Shown here piece after piece: positions 54,028 through 54,224 of a stretch of DNA of 54,224 nucleotides. The stretch lies in the NCBI GenBank assembly GCA_002382805.1, contig DGAD01000050.1, positions 1-54,224 on the forward strand, given 5' to 3'. Within the stretch, counting starts at the first letter, position 1. Each line of letters begins with the position of its first letter. The DNA comes from Clostridiales bacterium UBA4039 (GTDB taxonomy: Bacteria > Bacillota > Clostridia > Lachnospirales > Vallitaleaceae). The translations under genes and the position numbers were made by a program. The notes beneath the pieces are model-generated. The model was not told where the DNA came from and made no database searches. It saw nothing but the letters and a program-made list of their open reading frames with translations.

Positions 54028-54224
54028 CGAAAAGTTCCAAGTATGAATTTTCAGACAACTTCACTAAAGCCTCACCAGTATGACTTGACAGGAGTTTTTA
54101 TATATGCTTCAATATAAGAGTGAATTGCTTGGAAAAAAACATGAAGAACCTTAGAATATAAGGGCTAGGAAAGAATTTCGTTTTTCAAAAGCCTGTTTTT
54201 CTCTTGGTTGAACAGTAACATACG

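Noticed and set aside
54084..54115. TTGACA near the right end as a promoter for a gene beyond the window
   Set aside because: No -10 box at suitable spacing and no start codon with a convincing frame before the window ends.

Overview
The window reads as a chromosomal segment of a low-GC, anaerobic Firmicute, most likely a member of the Clostridia (inference). Support: strong AGGAGG-type ribosome binding sites, sigma-A promoters with 17-base spacers, a CIRCE-controlled groESL operon, a leucine T-box, an oxygen-scavenging A-type flavoprotein, and typical clostridial conserved proteins (DUF2225, DUF6062). No rRNA, tRNA or CRISPR array was seen.

Layout. 1-3.3 kb: a truncated, possibly transposase, gene, an orphan ascorbate-type PTS EIIC with a dedicated HPr lacking the regulatory serine, a small membrane protein and truA. 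3.3-11.6 kb: a sucrose/fructo-oligosaccharide locus (LacI repressor, solute-binding protein, two permeases, cytoplasmic GH32 hydrolase, fructokinase), with a flavodiiron protein set between hydrolase and kinase. 11.6-32.8 kb: mostly housekeeping (glnS, DUF2225, DUF6062, 8-oxoguanine glycosylase, groES-groEL, an HD-GYP protein, guaB, deoD, a pstB-phoU-phoP-phoR phosphate module behind a Pho box, DAHP synthase, a DUF554 protein, T-box-leuA, an AEC transporter, guaA).

32.8-36.6 kb is an accessory island at the 3' end of guaA. The last five codons of guaA plus about 410 bases of downstream DNA are repeated, about 98% identical by eye, 3.34 kb further on. Between the copies lies a compact restriction-modification unit: a PD-(D/E)XK nuclease, a C5-cytosine methyltransferase with a ribbon-helix-helix-like N-terminus, and a divergent 98-residue protein of unknown function. 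An inverted repeat overlaps the methyltransferase promoter, so the enzyme may repress its own gene. Both repeat copies carry the same decayed IS3-type orfA fragment.

36.9-43.9 kb: a TetR/flavodoxin-fold oxidoreductase pair, a large unknown membrane-anchored protein, a cassette built on an SPFH protein with C-terminal zinc ribbons plus small membrane proteins (two of them paralogues with one zinc ribbon each), a DUF1801 protein, and a DUF2200 protein with an apparent internal deletion.

43.9-52.6 kb: a LacI-controlled catabolic operon with four matching operators: a ribose/rhamnose-type ABC importer, a FucU-like mutarotase, an atypical RpiB/LacAB-family isomerase and a rhamnulokinase-like FGGY kinase. 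No rhamnose isomerase or aldolase is present, so the substrate is unclear and may be an unusual deoxy- or branched sugar. The window closes with an AraC regulator and a VOC-family protein.

The best candidates for undescribed biology are the duplicated guaA-end island with its RHH-methyltransferase, the mutarotase/isomerase/kinase sugar operon, and the SPFH-zinc-ribbon cassette.
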